Source of the DNA: Candidatus Phosphoribacter hodrii
Lineage (GTDB): Bacteria; Actinomycetota; Actinomycetes; Actinomycetales; Dermatophilaceae
Assembly (NCBI GenBank): GCA_016707175.1
Contig: JADJIB010000002.1
Span: 1-64,000, forward strand
Length of the DNA stretch: 64,000 nucleotides
Direction: 5' to 3'
Positions 60,560-64,000 of the stretch are shown piece by piece; the stretch's first letter is position 1, and every line of letters starts with the position of its first letter. A program made the translations under genes and the position numbers. The notes under the pieces are model-generated. The model made no database searches. It saw only the letters and a program-made list of their open reading frames with translations, and was not told the origin of the DNA.

Positions 60560-60888
60560 TTCCTGCCATCGGCCTGTTCGTAGGGGTCGTCCTCGGCCTG
60601 TTGCTGCACCCCAGCGTGCCGCTGTGGCTGCAGCCGTATCTCCCGATCGCCGTCATCGCCGCGCTCGACGCGGTGTTCGGCGGTGTCCGCGCCGTCCTCG
60701 ACGGGATCTTCGTCGACAAGGTCTTCGTCGTGTCGTTCCTGTCCAACGTGCTTGTCGCCGCCTTCATCGTCTTCCTCGGCGACCAGTTGGGCGTCGGCTC
60801 GCAACTGTCCACGGGCGTCGTCGTCGTCCTTGGCATCCGGATCTTCTCGAACGTGGCAGCCATCCGCCGCCACCTGTTCAAGGCCTGA
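60556..60888 (+). CDS. DUF1290 small basic membrane protein
   Basis: The protein has 110 residues with three membrane helices; ATGA overlap with the first DUF881 gene. PYLPIAVIAALDAVFGGVRA and LGIRIFSNVAAIRRHLF are the family signature. It is always found between the two DUF881 genes in this cluster. Confidence 0.9.
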   Translation: MIPAIGLFVGVVLGLLLHPSVPLWLQPYLPIAVIAALDAVFGGVRAVLDGIFVDKVFVVSFLSNVLVAAFIVFLGDQLGVGSQLSTGVVVVLGIRIFSNVAAIRRHLFKA

Positions 60889-60890
60889 CG

Positions 60891-61703
60891 ATGGCCGTCC
60901 GCCGACCCCGTCGTCGCCCCGGATCGAAGGCCGGAGTGGTCACTCGCGAGCCGGAGGAGCCGCGCGAGGTCACCTGGCGCCGGTTGCGCCGGATGTTCGG
61001 TGCCCGCGCGACCAGAGCCAACGTCCTGGCCACCGTCCTCACTCTGGCGCTGGGTTTCGCCATCGCCACCCAGATCCAACAGAACCAGGAAGGTGGCCTG
61101 GCCACCCTGCGCCAGGACGAGTTGGTGCGCGTGCTCGACGACGTCACGCAACGCTCGTCGCGACTCGACGCCCAGGTCCGCGAGTTGGAGGTGCAGCGCA
61201 ACGCCCTGCAATCGGGCGCCGACCGGGCCAAGGCGGCCACCGAGCAGGCGCAGGAGCGGCTGGACAGCCTCGCCATCCTCGCGGGCACCGTCAAGGCGAC
61301 GGGGCCCGGCATCCGGGTGACCATCGCCGACTCCTCCGGAGCCGTGCGTGCCTCGGCGCTGCTCGACGTCCTTCAAGAACTGCGCGACGCGGGTGCCGAG
61401 GTCGTTCAGTTCGGCACGGTGCGGATCGTCGCCGGGTCCTACTTCACCGACGCGGGAACCTCGATCACGGCCGACGGGCAGTCGTTGTCGCGTCCCTACG
61501 TCATCCTCGCCATCGGCGACCCCCAGACTCTCGCCTCGGCGATGAACATCCCCGGCGGCATCGTGGACTCGATGAAACGCCTCGGCGCCAGCGCCTCGGT
61601 CGACCAACTGAGCACCGTCACCATCGACGCGTTGCACACGCCGAAGACCCCTCGTTACGCTCAGCCGGTGCCCGAACCCACGGTCGCCCCGACCGGGGGC
61701 TAA
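60891..61703 (+). CDS. DUF881 membrane-anchored protein, second copy
   Basis: The protein has 270 residues from ATG 60891. A basic N-terminus, one membrane helix (LATVLTLALGFAIATQI), a coiled coil (residues 65-115, DVTQRSSRLDAQVRELEVQR) and the DUF881 domain (ATGPGIRVTIADSSG, GAEVVQFGTVRIV) are visible. It shares the fold with the copy 330 bp upstream, so the two arose by duplication. Confidence 0.88.
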   Translation: MAVRRPRRRPGSKAGVVTREPEEPREVTWRRLRRMFGARATRANVLATVLTLALGFAIATQIQQNQEGGLATLRQDELVRVLDDVTQRSSRLDAQVRELEVQRNALQSGADRAKAATEQAQERLDSLAILAGTVKATGPGIRVTIADSSGAVRASALLDVLQELRDAGAEVVQFGTVRIVAGSYFTDAGTSITADGQSLSRPYVILAIGDPQTLASAMNIPGGIVDSMKRLGASASVDQLSTVTIDALHTPKTPRYAQPVPEPTVAPTGG

Positions 61704-61798
61704 GGTCGGCTCCGCAGCGCCTGCGACACCCTGACATCCCGACACCCCGATATCCCGGCCGAGAACGTCCGAACCACGCCGCCACCCGAAGGAGAGCC

Positions 61799-62188
61799 AT
61801 GAGCGAGTTGTCCTACCCCGAGGACCTGCGCTACACCAGCGATCACGAGTGGGTCGCCGTGGCGTCCGACGGCACGGCTCGGGTGGGCATCACCTCCTTC
61901 GCCCAGAACGCCCTCGGCGACGTGGTTTACGTCTCCCTGCCGGCGGTGGGTGCCACGGTGAGCGCCGGCGATGCCTGCGGTGAGGTCGAATCGACCAAAT
62001 CGGTCAGCGATGTCTATTCCCCCCTTGACGGAGTCGTCACGTCGGTCAACGTCACGCTCGACACCGCGCCCGAATTGGTCAACAGCGACCCTTATGGCGA
62101 CGGCTGGCTGTTCGAAATGCGTCCGAGCGACCCGGAGGCGGTCGCACACCTGCTGGACGCCGCGGCATACCAGGCAGTGCTGGGATAG
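61799..62188 (+). CDS. gcvH: glycine cleavage system H protein
   Basis: The protein has 129 residues from ATG 61799, with GAAGGAGAG upstream. LRYTSDHEWVAV starts the family; the lipoyl lysine is in GEVESTKSVSDVYSP; NSDPYGDGWLFEM is the C-terminal signature. It shuttles the aminomethyl group in glycine cleavage. As in mycobacteria it precedes garA. Confidence 0.96.
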   Translation: MSELSYPEDLRYTSDHEWVAVASDGTARVGITSFAQNALGDVVYVSLPAVGATVSAGDACGEVESTKSVSDVYSPLDGVVTSVNVTLDTAPELVNSDPYGDGWLFEMRPSDPEAVAHLLDAAAYQAVLG

Positions 62189-62380
62189 TCCCCGTATCTG
62201 CCGCGACAGAAACGTCGCGGGCGTATGATTCGATCCCGGGAATGCCCGGGACGGGACGCCTGGCCGGGGGTCGGCGCCATGACGTATTCTTCCCGAACGA
62301 TCACCGAATGGCCCGCGGACCTCGGTGACGTCAAACGGGCATAGACACCAGGCAAGCCCGTGTGCGGAAACGGAGAAGCA

Positions 62381-62875
62381 ATGTCGGACGAGCACGAGCG
62401 CCCCGAGAACGACGAGACGGGCGCCCCGGAGGGTCAGGAAGACCTGACTCGACGCTCGCTTCCGTCGCGTCCCGGCGGCCCCACGACGATGCGGTTCCGC
62501 GGCCTGGGTGAGATCCCCGAGGCCTTCGACCCCGACGGGGGGCTCTCTGCCGAGGATGAGGCGACCATCGGTGCGTTGCGACACGGAACGGCCTTGCTCG
62601 TCGTTGTCCGGGGGCCCAACAACGGGGCTCGTTTCCTTCTCGACGACGCCGAGGTGACCTCGGGGCGGCACCCCGAGAGCGACATCTTCCTCGACGACGT
62701 CACCGTCTCGCGGCGTCACGCGGTCTTCGTCCGGGATGGCAATGGGTATGCCGTGAAGGACGTCGGTTCGCTTAACGGCACCTATGTCAACCGCGCCTCA
62801 GTGGACGCGGCCGTCCTGCGCAACGGTGACGAAGTGCAGATCGGCAAGTACCGCTTCCTCTACTACTCCCGCTGA
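62381..62875 (+). CDS. garA: FHA-domain regulator, GarA/OdhI-like
   Basis: The protein has 164 residues from ATG 62381 with GGAGAAG upstream. The FHA domain (residues 75-160) has SGRHPESDIFLDDVTVSRRH and GSLNGTYVN, the phosphothreonine-binding loops. In the N-terminal tail, GarA's ETTSVFR motif appears as PTTMRFR (Thr35-Thr36), so the double threonine phosphorylated by PknB/PknG is kept with altered flanks. GarA inhibits 2-oxoglutarate dehydrogenase and tunes glutamate metabolism. The position after gcvH matches Rv1827. Confidence 0.9.
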   Translation: MSDEHERPENDETGAPEGQEDLTRRSLPSRPGGPTTMRFRGLGEIPEAFDPDGGLSAEDEATIGALRHGTALLVVVRGPNNGARFLLDDAEVTSGRHPESDIFLDDVTVSRRHAVFVRDGNGYAVKDVGSLNGTYVNRASVDAAVLRNGDEVQIGKYRFLYYSR

Positions 62876-62885
62876 CGGGGCCGCT

Positions 62886-63596
62886 GTGGCTGCCCGTCGC
62901 CGTGGGCTCTCGATCGGCCTGGTCCTCGAACGACTTCAGGGTGAGTTCCCCGACCTGACGATCTCGAAGCTTCGCTTTCTCGAGACCGAAGGTCTCGTCG
63001 CGCCCGAGCGCGCGCCGTCGGGCTATCGCCTCTACACCGAGGAGGACGTCCGCCGACTTCGCTACGTCCTCACCGCCCAGCGGGACCGGTTCTGGCCGCT
63101 GAAGGTCATCCGCGACGCCCTCGACGCCATGGACCGCGGTCTCACCCCGGCTACGGACACGTCGGGGGAGCGGCCCGCCGTGCCGACCGCGGCCGCCGAC
63201 CCCGACGTCCCTGCTGCCGCCACGCTGGCCGCACCCCCGAGTTTGCGCCTCACCGAGGCCGAGTTGATGGGGGCCGCCGCGCTCGACGAGGCGATGTTCC
63301 AAGCCTTGCGGGGCTTCCACCTGCTGCGCCCTGATGCCACGGGCCACTATGACGACGCCGCCCTCGGGGTGGCCCGCGCCGCCGCCGCGCTGGCGGCATA
63401 CGGCGTCGAGGCCCGCCACCTGCGGCCGTTCCGGACGGCGGCCGAGCGGGAGGTCGGGCTGGTCCAGCAGATCGTCGTCCCGGCCCTCGCCTCAGCCGGC
63501 GGCCGGGCCTCGGGCGCGGACCCGACCGCCGAGGTCCTGCACCACTGTCTGGCCCTGCACGCGGCCTTGGTGCGGGCCGAGTTGCGGCGCGGATAG
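62886..63596 (+). CDS. ftsR: MerR-family regulator, FtsR-like
   Basis: The protein has 236 residues from GTG 62886, 11 bp after the FHA gene. The MerR helix-turn-helix (SIGLVLERLQ, ISKLRFLETEGLVAPER) and the wing SGYRLYTEEDVRRLRYVL occupy residues 12-80; a linker rich in Ala/Pro and a helical C-terminal domain follow. It corresponds by position to Rv1828/FtsR, an activator of ftsZ in corynebacteria; that role is by analogy. Confidence 0.85.
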   Translation: MAARRRGLSIGLVLERLQGEFPDLTISKLRFLETEGLVAPERAPSGYRLYTEEDVRRLRYVLTAQRDRFWPLKVIRDALDAMDRGLTPATDTSGERPAVPTAAADPDVPAAATLAAPPSLRLTEAELMGAAALDEAMFQALRGFHLLRPDATGHYDDAALGVARAAAALAAYGVEARHLRPFRTAAEREVGLVQQIVVPALASAGGRASGADPTAEVLHHCLALHAALVRAELRRG

Positions 63597-63616
63597 CCCG
63601 AGGCGGGCCACCGGGG

Positions 63617-63622
63617 TAGCGT
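63617..63622 (+). promoter_or_regulatory. -10 box (TAGCGT) for leaderless bifunctional nuclease gene
   Basis: TAGCGT ends 7 nt before GTG 63630 and there is no ribosome site. Confidence 0.45.
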
Positions 63623-63629
63623 GGGCCGG

Positions 63630-64000
63630 GTGATCGAGGTCGACGTCTTGGGCGTTCGCGTGGAGATGCCCACCAACCAGCCCATCGTCCTGTTGCGCGA
63701 ACGCGACGGGGAGCGCTATCTGCCCATCTGGATCGGCGCCGCCGAGGCAACAGCCATCGCCTATGCCCAGCAGGGCGTCGTGCCGCCGCGTCCACTGACG
63801 CACGACCTGCTCAAGGACACCCTGGAGGCGCTGGGGCACGCCCTCGTGCGGGTGCGCATCGATGAACTGCGCGACAAGGTGTTCTACGCGACGCTCGTGG
63901 TCGACGGCACCGAGATCTCGGCTCGGCCCTCAGATGGGATCGCTCTCGCCCTGCGTACGGCCAGCCCGATCCTCGTCCACGAGGACGTCTTTACGGCCGC
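63630..64000 (+). CDS. bifunctional nuclease family protein (DUF151), truncated by window edge
   Basis: From GTG 63630 the frame is open to the last base (123 complete codons). IEVDVLGVRVEMPTNQPIVL, YLPIWIGAAEATAIAYAQ, and SARPSDGIALALRT are the DUF151 signatures. Only about 35-40 C-terminal residues should be missing. The position matches Rv1829, after the MerR gene. Confidence 0.92.
   Translation, partial: MIEVDVLGVRVEMPTNQPIVLLRERDGERYLPIWIGAAEATAIAYAQQGVVPPRPLTHDLLKDTLEALGHALVRVRIDELRDKVFYATLVVDGTEISARPSDGIALALRTASPILVHEDVFTA

Overview
The window comes from a high-GC (about 70%) actinobacterium with many GTG starts, 4-bp ATGA/GTGA gene overlaps and phosphatidylinositol-mannoside genes. 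Codon use and gene order suggest Micrococcales, possibly an Intrasporangiaceae/Dermatophilaceae relative; the genus is inference. Much of the window keeps the gene order I recall from Mycobacterium tuberculosis.

Layout. (a) 1-1.9 kb: a partial, unrecognised minus-strand gene of looser codon use that runs off the left edge, then about 630 bp with no gene. (b) 1.9-7.4 kb: a GntR regulator and a complete branched-chain amino acid type ABC importer (substrate-binding lipoprotein, LivH, LivM, LivG, LivF), closed by a perfect 18-bp hairpin. (c) 7.4-19.5 kb: a sugar locus with an ABC importer and its own ATPase, a PHP-domain hydrolase, and a GH38 mannosidase plus PfkB kinase divergent from a DeoR regulator and a GH4 glycosidase. 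Decamer-spaced TTGCG repeats lie before both the importer and deoR. (d) 19.6-44.8 kb: tRNA-Val and a housekeeping block: thrS, an HIT protein, pgsA, patA and pimA (PIM lipids), a LemA-like protein, a D-amino-acid aldolase-type enzyme, a small autoregulated membrane protein/HTH pair, pdxS/pdxT (vitamin B6), yebC, ruvCAB (recombination), yajC-secD-secF (export), apt, relA (stringent response), a DUF349 protein, a cyclophilin, a metallo-hydrolase and hisS. (e) 44.9-56.3 kb: a membrane protein, a NERD-nuclease/UvrD-type helicase, then xerD-parA-scpA-scpB-rluB-tyrA-cmk-plsC-der (chromosome segregation and translation) and tRNA-Pro. (f) 56.3-58.9 kb: an accessory stretch with a DUF433/DUF5615 toxin-antitoxin pair, a quinone-oxidoreductase-like gene and an Arr rifamycin ADP-ribosyltransferase. 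(g) 58.9-64 kb: pgsA-like, DUF881, DUF1290, DUF881, gcvH, garA-like FHA protein, FtsR-like MerR and a truncated bifunctional nuclease, in mycobacterial order.

Two window-wide signals stand out. First, the octamer CGGCATAC (reverse complement GTATGCCG) occurs about 74 times, roughly once per 0.9 kb, in both orientations; several inverted pairs form hairpins at gene ends. Second, the sequence has clear quality defects: runs of 16-25 G inside or beside genes and about eight frameshifts in otherwise intact, partly essential genes. These look like assembly or base-calling errors rather than gene decay, so affected genes are annotated through the defect and flagged.
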